The translations under genes were made by a program, and so were the position numbers. A stretch of 64,000 bases of DNA from Paralvinella palmiformis (Eukaryota > Annelida > Polychaeta > Terebellida > Alvinellidae), in NCBI GenBank assembly GCA_025642065.1, contig JAODUP010000268.1, positions 170,001 through 234,000 of the forward strand. Reading direction: 5' to 3'. How positions within the stretch are numbered: position 1 is the first letter of the stretch; every line of letters starts with the position of its first letter. The notes under the pieces were generated by a model, which was not told the DNA's origin, searched no databases, and saw nothing but the letters and a program-made list of their open reading frames with translations. Shown piece by piece: positions 1 to 16,029 of the stretch.

Positions 1-1740
1 CCTACTGCTCTACCAGTGGTCTGATTAAGTTAACATGAACGCTATTGATCTAAGATATCTCGGCTAGCAGACGATCGTTGTTGGCACCCAATAAGCGCAC
101 TGGGCGATAGAATGGTTAGCCATCTTTGGCTGGTTATAGAAACCAGCAAAGATGACCGCCGCTGGAGGGCTACTTCTAGACATTATTGCCCCCCCCCCCT
201 CCCGGGTCTACTCTTTCTCGTTCATTTTTCATTCTTCATTTGTGGCCCTTCTCCTATTCTTCATCGTCATCGCCTTAATACAGGAATAGGTGTAGCATAT
301 AGGAATACCGAGACTTCTAATAGGCAACGATGGCTTCAAATGCTGGTTTTTTCACACCTTCTACATAACTGTGACAATTCAATTTTGTTGTTGTTGTTAT
401 TGTTGTTGTTCTTCTTCTTCTTGTTTATGTTCATTCCCTTCTCGATCATGTCTAAAGTGTTAGTTGAAAACTTTGTGGGTTTTATTATTCTGTAATAAAC
501 GGTTTCTCTTGGGGCCACTTCAAGAAAATTGGGCCAGGTCAGTTAAGGTCAGTTGCCTGACACGATTAGAAAGGTTTAAATCTAACTGCTCCCAGTGACG
601 CATAGCTTCCTTCGAAACATCCTTCCCTGTCATGCCCGCGCACGCACGCGCGTGTGTGTGTGTGTACCCCAATGTATGATATGGGAGTGTGTATGCACTT
701 TATCCCCCTAAGGAAGCGCCCTCTACTGGGTTGATCTAACATTTTATGGACAACTGTGAATTAATCAATCAACCAATCAGTCAATCAACTGGGGCGTGAT
801 AAACAAATAATCGATACCAATATAATGTCATCTATAACCGAGTGTGATATAACTGGCTACAGATCAAATGACAAACACTGAACATGGATGGGTCTACGGA
901 GACTCTGTCATGTGATAGTCACATGACAGTCACCTGACATCAGAGAGGTTATAGTCACGTGATATGATCCCTATCAGACGCTGCAACAATTGATTATAAT
1001 TACAGTAGAAGTTGTTTGTAAGACCACCTATATTACAAGACCTCCTCTCTAACAGACCATATGACTAGTCTTATTTCCGAATATTTAACACATAACCTGT
1101 CTCATATGACCTGGTGGGTTTATAGACCGTTTAATGGTCTATGTAGACAGGATATATTAAGTTGTATTCTCTCCACACAACATTATATATGTGGGACATA
1201 TGTTACTTATATGTTATTGACCTCAGATGCTATGTGTTATTATTACAATATATAGGGAATATTTTCGTATCTGATTGTTATTAGTTAAACTGACATCTTA
1301 TTACTCACAATAACATGTTATAATAATAATAATAATAATATTTTATATAGCGCCTTATTCAACTTTAATTACACTAAAGCGCTTTACATTTAAAAGATAA
1401 TTAAAACGTATTCTGAGCTCATATAGCTCAAATACATTTCATACATAATAAACTGGTTTAAAATGATAAATACGCCAATTTAAATAAATGTTACACTGAT
1501 ATGTTTTTATACTCGACAATAAGTTATACAGACATATTATTCTGCACACTAACACGTTGTATTAGCACGTTATTACACAAGATAACACGTTACACGGTCA
1601 TGTTATTACATATAGAAACTTTTTTTAAAAATAATAACGCCTTATACTGACTGATATGTCACTAAACACAACAACACATTCTACTGACATGACATTTTCT
1701 GTCACACGTGATCTTGTTATTTGTATACAAAATGTCATAT
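1..1740. other. Intergenic stretch, no gene recognised
   Basis: No open frame here resembles a known family; the longer frames come from CTT/TTG-rich low-complexity runs near 390-425. A run at 895-965 repeats the motif TAGTCACATGAC/TAGTCACGTGAT with slight changes. A short TG run lies near 652-664. Confidence 0.6.
1320..1400 (+). repeat. Dispersed repeat with GCGC...AAGCGC stem-loop tail
   Basis: An (AAT)n run is followed by TATATAGCGCC, a short spacer and AAAGCGCTTTACA. The two GCGC blocks can pair. The same arrangement recurs at about 29163-29220, 46360-46413 and 53840-53886, where it lies at LINE 3' ends, so this copy is probably the 3' end of a retroposon. Confidence 0.5.
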
Positions 1741-1744
1741 TCTA

Positions 1745-1815
1745 TGGTAGCACAGTGGTAATGTAGTGATCTACATATCTAGAAATCCTGGGTTCGAATA
1801 TACCAAACATCTATC
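1745..1815 (+). repeat. tRNA-like SINE head
   Basis: GGTAGCACAGTGG resembles a polymerase III A box and, about 40 bases on, GGGTTCGAATA resembles a B box. No cloverleaf with a complete acceptor stem is evident, so a SINE is preferred to a tRNA gene. Confidence 0.45.
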
Positions 1816-1856
1816 GATTTGTTTCTCAATAGATGATGATGGATTATTATGGACGA

Positions 1857-1873
1857 TAATAATAATAATAATA

Positions 1874-1913
<40 letters not shown>
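1857..1913. repeat. (AAT)n/(ATT)n microsatellite, self-complementary
   Basis: An AAT run changes into an ATT run, so the two halves can fold back on each other. Confidence 0.9.
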
Positions 1914-1914
<1 letters not shown>

Positions 1915-2419
1915 CAGACGTCAACCATCATAAAACGTCATTCATCATCAAATGTAAGACTCTCTCCAATACAAGAACCAGTTATGGTCGTAATGTTGGT
2001 TGATAGATTTTTTCAGGTCTGGTGTTCGAATCTCACATCCTACAGTCAAAACTCAGACATCAGTAAGCGATAAATATATATGTGCGTTCTCGGGTACGTG
2101 CGCGCACGCCCGCTCTAGTAGCATGAAAGTTGGACGTATTATAATACACTTAACGAATTTAGATATTTCTCCCCCCACTGATCATACTTGTGATATATGA
2201 CCGAGAGGTGACCTTGAGAAACATATCCCATAAACACAGGTATAAACGGGATTTAAACGAAAGGTTTGGAGCCAAGTTCTCCAATCACATATTAATACAC
2301 TTGACACTGGTTCAATATGTTAATAGTATGATATCCGGATATGTATAGTGTGTACGATATATTAATATGGACGTTCCCATTTTAGTATGATGAATATCAC
2401 ATTATGTCCGTTATGATCA

Positions 2420-2770
2420 GGCTGCAGTGTCTGTATAGGCTGTAGTGTGTGTATAGGCTGAAGTGTATATATAGGCTGTAGTGTATGTATAGGCTGTAGT
2501 GTATGTATAGGCTGTAGTGTATATATAGCATGTAGTATATGTATAGGCTGTAGTGTATGTATAGACTGTAGTGTATGTAATAGGCTTTAGTGTGTGATTA
2601 GGATATAGTGTATGTATAGGCTATAGTGTTTGTATAGGCTCTAGTGTATGTATAGGCTGTAGTATATGTATAGGCTGTAGTGTATGTTTAGGCTGTAATG
2701 TATGTATAGGCTGTAGTGTGTGTATAGGCAGTAGTGTATGTATAGGTTTTACAGGCTGTATAGGTTGTAT
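2420..2770 (+). repeat. Minisatellite, ~18-bp unit
   Basis: About 18 imperfect copies of a unit near GGCTGTAGTGTATGTATA. The frame is open on the minus strand only because 18 is a multiple of 3; the repetitive LQPIHT-like peptide is not a credible protein. Confidence 0.9.
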
Positions 2771-3019
2771 AGGGTTGACTCTCTGTTTTGGCTGTAGTTT
2801 ATGCATCGGCTGTAAAGGTTTTAGTGTCTTTATAGGCTATAAATCTGCATACACTGTCTTATCTATATATGTTGTGTAGATTGTAGTGTATGGATATAAT
2901 GTACTTGCTATAAAGGTTGTAGTGTCTGAATAGGCTAAATAGGTTGTATAGGCTGTAGTGTCTAGATAGGTTGTAGAGGCTAAAGCGTCTGTATAGGATT
3001 TAGCGTGTGCAGCGTGTGG

Positions 3020-3310
3020 ATTGTAGCCTCTGTATAAGTTATAGTGTATGCATAGGTTATAGTGTCTGCATACGTTATAGTGTATGTATAGGTTGTAGTG
3101 TCTGTATAAGTTATAGTGTCTGTATAGGTTATAGTGTCTGTATACGTTATAGTGTATGTATAGGTTGTAGTGTCTGTATAAGTTATAGTGTCTGTATAGG
3201 TTATAGTGTCTGTATACGTTATAGTGTATGTATAGGTTGTAGTGTCTGTATAAGTTGTAGTGTCTGTATAGGCTGTACTGTATATGTAGCTTGTAGTGTC
3301 TGTATAGTTT
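3020..3310 (+). repeat. Minisatellite, 18-bp unit in 72-bp higher-order repeats
   Basis: Same unit family as the array at 2420-2770. From about 3040 the units follow a four-unit (72-bp) order that is repeated about three times, visible in translation as ISYSVC-IGYSVC-IRYSVC-IGCSVC. This shows amplification of a four-unit block after the single units had diverged. Confidence 0.85.
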
Positions 3311-3514
3311 CTAGCGTCTCTGGATCAGCATATTTAACAACTGGACATTATCTAATAGAATAGGACTCTTCTATAACATACCAATATTGGTTCATCATCT
3401 TAATAATCAGCGTCATCATCATCAACACCATAATTATCATCATAATCTTCATCAGCATCATCATCACCACGAATCGTGACACCAATTGACGTCATTCAAA
3501 AACAAAACAACAAA

Positions 3515-4330
3515 CACTCGTAGACCACTAAGATAATACTATTATGACCATCTCCCTCATAGACCACTATAATAATGCTAAGACTACGACCACCTCCCTC
3601 ATAGCCCACTAAAATAATGCTATGACTACGACTACCTCCCTCATAGACCATTAAAATAATGCTGGAAAATATGACCACCTCCTTCATAGACCACTAAGAT
3701 AATGCTAAGACTACGACCACCTCCCTCATAGACCACTAAAATAGTACTGACACTACGACAACCTCCATCATAGACCACTAAAATAATGCTGAGACTACCA
3801 CCACCTCCAAATAGACTATTAAATAATCCTGAGACTACGACCTCCTCCTTCATAGACCACAAAAATAATGCTAAGACTACGACCACCTCTCTTATAGACC
3901 ATTAAAATAATGCTGAGACTGTGACCACCTCTCTATATACCACTAAAATAATGCTGGGACTGCAACTACATCCATCAATGATCCCTTAAATAATCCTGAG
4001 ACTACGACCTTCTCCTTCATAGACCACTAAGATAATGCTAAGACTACGACCACCTCTCTCATAGATCACTAAAGTAATGCTGGAAAGTATGACCACCTCC
4101 TTCATAGACCACTAAGATAATGCTAAGACTACGACCACCTCCCTCATAGACCATTAAAATAATGCTGAGATAATGACCACCTCTCTATATACCATTAAAA
4201 TAATGCTGGGACTGCAACTACATCCATCAATGATCACTTATATAATCCTAAGACTACGACCATCCCCTCATAGACCTCTAAAATAATGTTGAGACTTCGA
4301 TCTTCTACCACATAGACTACTAAAATAAGG
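3515..4330 (-). repeat. Minisatellite, ~42-bp unit
   Basis: About 19 diverged copies of a unit containing CATAGACCACTAAAATAATG and ACTACGACCACCTCCCT. Open minus-strand frames with VVYEGGGRS-like peptides are by-products of the unit length. No function is proposed. Confidence 0.9.
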
Positions 4331-4664
4331 GTAAAACTATGACTATTTTTCTCACATATCATTAAAACTGTGCCCCCAGCAAATCACTAACTCCCCTCTA
4401 ATGACCACGTGACCTAATGGTGATCTACTATTCAACGTCACAGTAAATAATCTATTTTTGTCGTTGTAGTTAATTATCTCAATATAAGGATCGCTATTGT
4501 TTAATTAGTAAATTGTAATCGTTTGTCAATACTTCTTTATGATTTAACCAACTCACAAATGTGTCGCTAAAATTGGGTGTCTCATCATAGCTCTGTAATA
4601 CAGTAGAGAACTAGAAATCTGTAGATTCCTAGATCGAATCGACCTTTTATTTTATCAGTAAGCT

Positions 4665-8399
<3,735 letters not shown>

Positions 8400-8560
8400 A
8401 CTAGCATAACTGAAAAGTAGCTTAATGACATAAACTACCAAAACTCAATGGCATAAACTACCCTAGTTCAAAAACAAAACACTATCATAGCTCAATGATA
8501 TAAACTACTATGGTTTGGTCCCCCCCAAAAAAAACTACCAAAGCTTTGTGACGTATATAT
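8400..8560 (+). repeat. Degenerate 23-bp tandem repeat, copy 1
   Basis: Successive units near TAGCTTAATGACATAAACTAC. The same unit forms a second array at 9697-9845. Confidence 0.7.
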
Positions 8561-8567
8561 AAAGTCA

Positions 8568-8570
<3 letters not shown>

Positions 8571-8618
<48 letters not shown>
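8571..8618. repeat. (TA)n microsatellite followed by G and AG runs
   Basis: TA run next to a poly-G tract and a short (AG)n. Confidence 0.9.
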
Positions 8619-8620
<2 letters not shown>

Positions 8621-8693
8621 AGGGGGGGGGAGAGAGAGAGTTTATTTATCATCACACAATTATACCATGTTATAAACAGACACTAGTGGACAC

Positions 8694-8790
8694 TTGGATA
8701 GTACAGTAGACAGAGAACTGACTTTCTAACTTCCAGGTCATGGTTTGAATCGTAGTAATAGATGTGTTTGTGGGATGTTGGCCAAAAGAA
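8694..8790 (+). repeat. tRNA-like SINE head
   Basis: GATAGTACAGTAGACAG resembles an A box and CATGGTTTGAATCG resembles a B box about 40 bases downstream. It is followed by a body with GATGTGTTTGTGGGATG. Confidence 0.45.
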
Positions 8791-9060
8791 ACCAGATAAT
8801 GATACTTTATCAGATAGTAAATAGAGAGTGAGATCATAACATAGCATACTGCTAGGCCCGTATTAACCTATATCCGCGACCCCTATGTGTGTAGGTACTT
8901 CGGAGGCCCCTCGGGTACTTTAATCTTTCATCCGACTATAACTAACAGCCTGATCCTGGTACGGTAGGCACTAGGCGGCAGTACATGGCCTTATATCTAT
9001 TTGGGGGGTCTTCTGAAAACTCCTACTCAATTTCTTTTAAATATCATTTAAATAAGAATT

Positions 9061-9064
<4 letters not shown>

Positions 9065-9098
<34 letters not shown>
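9065..9098. repeat. (TA)n microsatellite
   Basis: A short TA run. Confidence 0.9.
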
Positions 9099-9100
<2 letters not shown>

Positions 9101-9696
9101 TCACAGCGCAGACTGCCAAGTGCCTTTAACTATTGGATCCCTAGTGCGCTGGTAACAATGCGTTAGCAAAACAAAGTGAATGGTTTCTAGTCCCTGCGGG
9201 GCCTCTAGGTGTCAGCCTAGTCAGTCTTATGGCTAATAAGGTCCTGCTATCTACTACACTGTGACAATAATTAGCTCAGTGTATCAAAAAGGGAAATAAC
9301 ACACTGCGCATGTCCTGATGACTATTGTACATTATTACTGGCTATCAGAAAAGGTCTAATTATTAAATATAATTTGGCAAAAGAAAGATAATTAGAAAAC
9401 ATTTAATTATCAATCCTAGAATCGATACATTATTTCCAATATCTATGGCAACTTTGTTTAAATTATTTTCTTTTTGTATATTAATGTAGATTAAAAATAA
9501 AAGGTTACATTAGTGCGTGCGTGTATACCCAACATGTCAACAGCATAATGTCTCCTCGTTATCTAAAAAGGCCCTTACCCGTTACAATAATTCTTGTCAA
9601 ATGTTCACGAGATGTATTCCTTACTTTTTTGTATTATCCTTCCCAGTATCTCTCTCGTATAACATTCTGTAAAACGATCACTTGGCAAACGACCGT

Positions 9697-9845
9697 AGCT
9701 TAGTGACATAAACTACTATGGCTAAGCAACGTAAGCTGCCGTAGCTTAAAGATATAAACTACCATAGGTCAGTGGCATAAACTACCACAACTCAATAACA
9801 TAAACTACCATCACTCAATCAAATAAGCTACCATATTTATGTGAC
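9697..9845 (+). repeat. Degenerate 23-bp tandem repeat, copy 2
   Basis: Units near TAGCTTAGTGACATAAACTAC, homologous to those at 8400-8560. Confidence 0.7.
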
Positions 9846-10458
9846 ATTTATAAAGTAATTGATGTGTAAAATTCTCATCCATTTCTATGTTTATCATATA
9901 AATCTATTATTTTGAGTACTAACTTATCGACCATGTAGCTGTTTATATATATATATATATATATATGTAGTGTGTGTGTGTGTAGTTTGTTGATCATCCA
10001 GCGATTAGAACATTGCATAAAACTTATATTAATAGAATGTTAGATTTAGATATTTATTGTTGTAGATACCTGTTGCTGTTGGCAGATGGCGATGTATGGA
10101 TATAAACACCCCCCCCCGCTACGACCATATCTACAGCTGGCTCACTCTCCCCCCTCCCTGAGATGTATATTCACATGACTATCTATATATCCAGTAGGTG
10201 TCAGCACAGTGAACAGACATTTCTAATTGCTGACATTGATGTCGAAGGGTATGGTCAATATCTGATAAATTGATTAAAACAAAAATAAACTCGAGTTACC
10301 AATATTTTATATAGCTCTATCATTATCACTCTTTTTGATGGCCTGAAAACATCAATTCCCCCCTCCCCGTGTGTGTGTGTGTGTGTGTGTGCATTTGAGA
10401 GTTCCTAGATAACGTACAACATTATGGTGTTGCTGTTGTTGCTGTTGTTACTGGATTA

Positions 10459-10492
<34 letters not shown>

Positions 10493-10861
10493 TAGAATAA
10501 ACAGAAAAAAAATTAAAAACGAAAATCAATAATAAGTCTGTATCTTGGTGACAAAGGAAACAATTTTTTTTATGTATGCCACAAGGACAATCACAACAAC
10601 AATGAAAACAACAACAGTAATGATAACATATAACAACAATATATAAATATAAGTATTGGCTATATGTTTGTTTCTATGGCTTGGCTATCAATAGCTTATA
10701 AGACGTCCTCTGTTTACAGAAGGCTGATAGTGTCTTTTAGTGACTCTATTTACACAGCTTCAAGTCCATGTCATCACACATAGGTTTATTACAAAACATA
10801 AACATTATAATGATGTTCGTCCGACAGTCTAGTAATCTCACAGTTTGATACGGCTCTAGTG

Positions 10862-10920
10862 CCTAGATAGTGGAGTAATTGGCCACAGAGTTATAGCCCC
10901 TAGGTTCAAATACAGCAATA
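10862..10920 (+). repeat. tRNA-like SINE head (weak)
   Basis: ATAGTGGAGTAATTGG followed by CCTAGGTTCAAATACAG gives A-box and B-box-like blocks. Confidence 0.35.
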
Positions 10921-11162
10921 TTTAATCCCATCGTTAGGTCTCTGACTTCGGTCCCAGAAATATTAATATGGTGTCTTAATTTGAGGGATGTGTCAGCACC
11001 AAGCCAGTCAAAATCAGACAGTGACAATGACCCACAACCTATCGTCAGAATTATTCTGTCAAATAGTACTTAAACGCCTTTTGCCGTTTTGCGTGTGTGT
11101 AATACCCATGTATATGCACAACATTATAACATAATTAACCAAAGTCAAGCTCTGTATTATAA

Positions 11163-11166
<4 letters not shown>

Positions 11167-11227
<61 letters not shown>
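11167..11227. repeat. (TA)n microsatellite
   Basis: A perfect TA run of about 60 bp. Confidence 0.95.
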
Positions 11228-11230
<3 letters not shown>

Positions 11231-13145
11231 TAATCCGTCATAATAACCTTAAGGTAGCCTACTGTAAACATTTATTAGTATATCATTAATCCTAATTCTA
11301 TAACTCTATTATGGTATATAGTAGATGTTTATTTGGCTAGATGACAACACTTCACGGCTAGAATAACCTTTGACAACGAAACAACAAAGACTGTTCTTGA
11401 TATATATATATTTATATATATATATATATATATATGACTGGAAGAGATTCAAAAAGTGGCTTCTTGTATTCTCTGTGTGCTACGCGTGTTGACGCGGAAC
11501 ATTATTTTTTCAGATCAGCTGTTTACGTCAAACCAGCTGTAATTTGGTATCTGATTAAGAACTTAATGATCAGAGGGTTATGTCCCCCGTGTCCTGCCTA
11601 ATCATGTCACTCCTAGCCAAGCCTACAGTAAAACATTTGATTTAAAATTTATCATTTTGTTCCTAAAATGGACGACTTTATTATTGTGTTACTAATGACT
11701 AGTGCTGATTCTAGGGACCGTCTCCAAACTGTAATAGATACTGCTAGTGGGTTATCTGAGCTATAGTCCTGAATATACGATAACGGAATCTCGATGTATG
11801 TCCGTCTGTCTGTCTGTCTGTCTGATTGTGTTTCTGTGTCTGTCTGTATGTTTCTATATCAGCCTATCTGTCTGTCTTACTGTCTGTCTATCTATCAGTC
11901 TATCTCCACCAGATTGTTAACCCCCCCCCCCCCAGCCCTCACCATAACGTGACCTTTATAATAGTGATACCAAGTTTAGTTTTTCCGACGTTCGTGGTCT
12001 TGACAATCAGACATTAGACGACCAGTATTATGTTATTGTATTGGTCTGGTTATAATATAGAGAGGGGGGGAATGGGAAAGTGGGCACAGATAGGGAAGAG
12101 AAGGGTAAAAGGAGAGAGGATGGATGAGTCAAGAGATACTTCGTAGAGAGAGAAATGGATAAAACGAAAGAAGAGGAAGGAGTGGGGAGGGAGCGATAAG
12201 AAAGAGGGGTAAGATGGGAGAGGAGGGAGAAGTTAGGTGAGACATGATATAGAAAGGGGATAAATCTACAATTATTGTAACATCTTCGGTATATCATCGA
12301 ATTATATACACTTTATAGAATAATAATAATAATAATATCGTGGTGATTAGGGGGAGGTAGATAGCTATAGCCTCCCTTCGGCCAATTTCACCCCAGTTTG
12401 ATATGTCATAGCCCACTAGGATCATTCTATAATATCACTGTATCATTATATCACGATATCACTATATCACGATATCACTATAATCACTAATTGTTCTTTA
12501 CCTAGATCTACCAGACAGTTTACCTACAATGATGACATATAATAGATATTAATATATTTGTCTAAATCTGAATATCTTCATCATCATCATCATCCTCAAA
12601 CCAACTCTAGAGCCAAACGTGCGTTGACCACAGTTCTCTAGCACATGAGTTCAAATCCCAAAGCAGCTTTGTCTGAAGGTTGTTTCATCTTTCAGAGACT
12701 GATTGACATAGGGAGTGAGTTAGTAAGTTACTGAATGAGGTAATAAAAGAGGCAATGAATGGGGTTGTGAATACTGTCTAAAGACAGTCAGTTTTAACGC
12801 TCTCTAACACCAGACATCACCGTGTCAATAACAGGGTGACCTCTAAAACGACGATAGAGGTCACTCTTATCTAGAACGGTGAAACTAATAGACGTTAATA
12901 TAGACAGGATAATTATATAAACGAAATAGATATGACACGCTGATAATAATAGACATGTCAGTAGCATGCCAACGAGTTGTCAATGTCTTCATCATAATCA
13001 CATTACCACTGTCACATGACACGCCACGTGATACAGCTGTCCATGAGACTTCATTTATGACGTAACTGTAATTGGTGTCATATTTGGCATTGTAGTTGTC
13101 GTAGTAGATAGATATTGGTGTGTAGTTGGTGATTTAGTTGGTTTT

Positions 13146-13625
13146 ATGGTTGGTGCTATAGTTTGTGATATAGTTGGTGATATAGTTGGTGATATAGTTG
13201 GTGATATAGTTCGTGATATAGTTGGTGATGTAGTTAGTGATGTAGTTGGTGATATAGTTGGTGATGTAGTTGGTGATGTAGTTGGTGATATAGTTGGTGA
13301 TATAGTTGGTGATGTAGTTGGTGATATAGTTGGTGATATAGTTGGTGATATAGTTGGTGATGTAGTTGGTGATGTAGTTGGTGATATAGTTGGTGATATA
13401 GTTGGTGATGTAGTTGGTGATATAGTTGGTGATATAGTTGGTGATATAGTTGGTGATATAGTTGGTGATGTAGTTGGTGATATAGTTGGTGATATAGTTG
13501 GTGATATAGTTGGTGATGTAGTTGGTGATGTAGTTGGTGATATAGTTGGTGATATAGTTGGTGATGTAGTTGGTGATATAGTTGGTGATATAGTTGGTGA
13601 TATAGTTGGTGATATAGTTGGCTGT
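13146..13625 (+). repeat. Minisatellite, 12-bp unit, 40 copies
   Basis: Forty near-perfect copies of a 12-bp unit (GTTGGTGATATA or GTTGGTGATGTA). A 160-codon frame stays open, giving the tetrapeptide VGDI/VGDV, but that is forced by the unit length. The two unit types form a higher-order pattern: VVIIVIII, then VVIIVIIIIVIII, then VVIIVIIII. Irregular units (VRDI, VSDV) occur only near the 5' end. There is no signal peptide or splice context that would make it a protein. Confidence 0.93.
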
Positions 13626-13929
13626 TAGTATATATTATTGGCCGGTTGTTATAAGAGTCTGTAGCTGGCGGTAGTGATGATATGGTTTATCTTCTCTATA
13701 GATCTCCTCATTTTACGGTATATTGTAAGTGATCTGACAACTTGAATAGGACGAGACAGTCAGACTGTAATATGTAGCTAACAGTCAAAATGTACACCAT
13801 CGGATAACATTCGGACTGTACACTATCGGATAACAATCACACTGTACCAGTTACAGTCAGACTGTACCATATGACTGTTTTGTATAGTTTACTTTCCTTC
13901 ATCAAACGTTGTATATATTAGTTATATAG

Positions 13930-14212
13930 CTTGTCATGCTGGCTATAGGGTATGTCAGGCTGGTCATAGGGTATGATAATAGGGTATACCACGCTGGTTA
14001 TAGGGTATGTCAGGCTGGTCATAGGGTATGTCAGGCTGGTCATAGTGTGTCAGGCTGATTTTAGGGTATGCCAGGCTGGTTATAGGGTATGCCAGGCTGG
14101 TTAAAGGGTATGTCAGGCTGGTCATAGGGTATGCCAGGCTGGTTAAAGGGTATGTCAGGCTGATAATAGGGTATGCCAGGCTGGTTAAAAGGAATATCAG
14201 GCTGGTTATGGC
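13930..14212 (+). repeat. Minisatellite, ~21-bp unit
   Basis: About 13 copies of a unit near CATAGGGTATGTCAGGCTGGT, with variants TTATAGGG and TTAAAGGG. Confidence 0.9.
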
Positions 14213-14339
14213 ATGAGGTAAAGTATTGGGCGGTTGATTGGATGGTTAACCGTTTGGATGACTAAGTGTGGTTGGGTGGTTAGGCGGTTGGGGGTCAAAC
14301 AGTTTGTTTTAACACGTTTAAAAATTGATTCCGTTAATT

Positions 14340-14445
14340 CGTTGGTTAAGGGCCATCCTACAAACACAGGTGGGAGATGGATTCGAACCCATAAGCTGGA
14401 GGTTTTAAGGTCAAGGTTCTAACCTCTGCTATATCGAAGCGTCCC
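14340..14445 (-). repeat. tRNA-derived SINE, minus strand
   Basis: Read on the minus strand, ATATAGCAGAGGTTAGAAC resembles an A box and TGGGTTCGAATCCATC is a good B box. The downstream body includes CCACCTGTGTTTGTAGGATG. Confidence 0.5.
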
Positions 14446-14499
14446 ACGTCGACTCCTTTGCATAGATGACAGCCCACAAACAAACATGGCTAACCCACA

Positions 14500-14900
14500 A
14501 TTATAATGACATCTTACTCTACGGGGACTAACACGTAGACAGAAATATAATACCGCCATGTCGCAGTGACGTCACACCAGCGTAAACATGGCCGACTACT
14601 GGAATGTGTAAAACAATCGATAGGGGGCGCGATGTGCGAGACGCCATTACAGATCGGTTGTCTATCCGGAGACAAAGCGACTGAGATTTCTGTGACACTA
14701 GAGATCGTCTCCAACGCATAGCGAAATAAAGATGGCCAAACACGAGATGGATTGATTTGAATAATCGCCGCAAGGTCGCGCTCCCTCCCAAATGAATTGA
14801 ATCCAATCAAAATGGCCGCCTACATGTGGACAGTTTGTCGCGCCGCTGGTACAAAGCAAACATCAATTAGCATTAATTAGAGCGGTTTTGTGAGAGAAAT
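14500..14900. promoter_or_regulatory. CpG-rich promoter-like block with CRE, CCAAT and YY1-like motifs
   Basis: The block is much richer in CpG than its surroundings and is not repetitive. It holds a perfect CRE (TGACGTCA, 14567-14574), a CCAAT box at about 14803 followed directly by AATGGCCGCC (YY1-like, 14811-14820), and two homeodomain-type ATTAG cores at 14862-14880. No transcription start or exon can be fixed, so this is a regulatory candidate only. A minus-strand frame across it (14514-14810) has no recognisable protein similarity. Confidence 0.4.
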
Positions 14901-16029
14901 CAACGCCTTCCCAATGGAGGACGAAATGGATTTATGACCTTGACCTGACCACGGATTTGTCGTCTGCTAACTTTTCCGCTGAAGTATTGTACCTTCGGCA
15001 AATAAGGGTCCGCAAAATGACATATTTTATAGGCTTACCGCTTAAACTCGGCTTGTTAATCATCATGTACAAGATCATGATCAAGGCTGAACACGATAAA
15101 TTGAATTATTAGCACAGAATTGAGAAGAAATTACGTCACAAATGGAGTGCGTCAATTGAAAAGATGAAGAAATTTAACCAGACAAAAAATAGCAATCTTC
15201 TCATAGTATACATTTATTGGCACTTTTTGACAAGTAATAATTAGCTTCTAACTTAGTATTGGGGTTTTATTGTAAAAAGTCCTAAAATGGTTTATAATAA
15301 AAATAATAATAATAATATTAAAAATTATTATTATTAATATTATTATTATTATTATTACATGCATGTCTTCCATAAACAATAAAAACAAATTAAAACCTGA
15401 GCTACTTTTTCACTTACCTATGAGCTACCGATGAACAGCTGGTAAATGCCCACAACTGTCACACGCAGCCGTCTGGGTGGTCGGATATAAACGGGTGTAT
15501 ATAGTACGATCCGAACACGTCTAGTCATTAAACAACGCTGTCTAGAGACTAAGTTTATAATAACATAGAACGTCAGATCGATTCAACTAGTCCCAGCCTC
15601 TCAGCGATATTATCGTGTTGAACTCGCCCACCATGACCAAAACATAATTTTGACTAACTTAAACGTAACACCTCTCCGGTTGGTTGTCTAAATCGAGCCC
15701 CTTATAGCTACTTGACAGACTTAGGCGCCATAGAAAAGCAGTGACGGATCAGCGGTCCCGACGCTGGCATGGCACCCGATAAGACACAGTAAGTCTTTGT
15801 TTCTTACCCGTAAAATATATTTTAGTAATCAGTCACGGCTGACTGATGTAGACTAACGTAAACGGAGGCCGTGTCCTTCTCCGTACAAAGGCTCACCGAT
15901 GTTTGTTATGTAGATTTGATCAATAAGAGGACGGGGCGCCTTCTTTGAGATGTCCCCTAACCATGACAACAAGTTAGCTTCGTGTGGCGGCGAACAGATA
16001 ACGAAGATGAACTGCCATGCCAATTCCGG
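14901..16029. other. Unique-looking non-repetitive sequence
   Basis: Almost free of simple repeats apart from AAT/ATT runs near 15295-15360. At 15769 a short ATG frame (MAPDKT) meets a good donor (ACA|GTAAGT at 15788/15789) and could be a first coding exon, but no partner exon was found. Confidence 0.3.

Larger units (their letters stand above)
9846..13145. other. Intergenic stretch, no gene recognised
   Basis: Contains several TA runs (9944-9966, 10461-10490, 11167-11227, 11400-11435), poly-C tracts, a purine-rich strand at 12060-12240 and two weak tRNA-like heads (about 10862-10920 and 12605-12660). No coding similarity is seen. Confidence 0.55.

Noticed and set aside
3007..3363. 118-codon Cys/Tyr-rich repeat protein
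   Set aside because: By-product of an 18-bp minisatellite.
2420..4330. CRISPR array
   Set aside because: Units are contiguous tandem repeats without spacers, in a eukaryotic context.
13146..13628. 160-codon VGD-repeat protein
   Set aside because: The 12-bp unit length keeps every copy in frame; there is no start context, splice sites or non-repeat domain.
14514..14810. 98- and 92-codon minus-strand ORFs in the CpG-rich block
   Set aside because: Two overlapping frames are open because the DNA is GC-richer; neither resembles a protein family.
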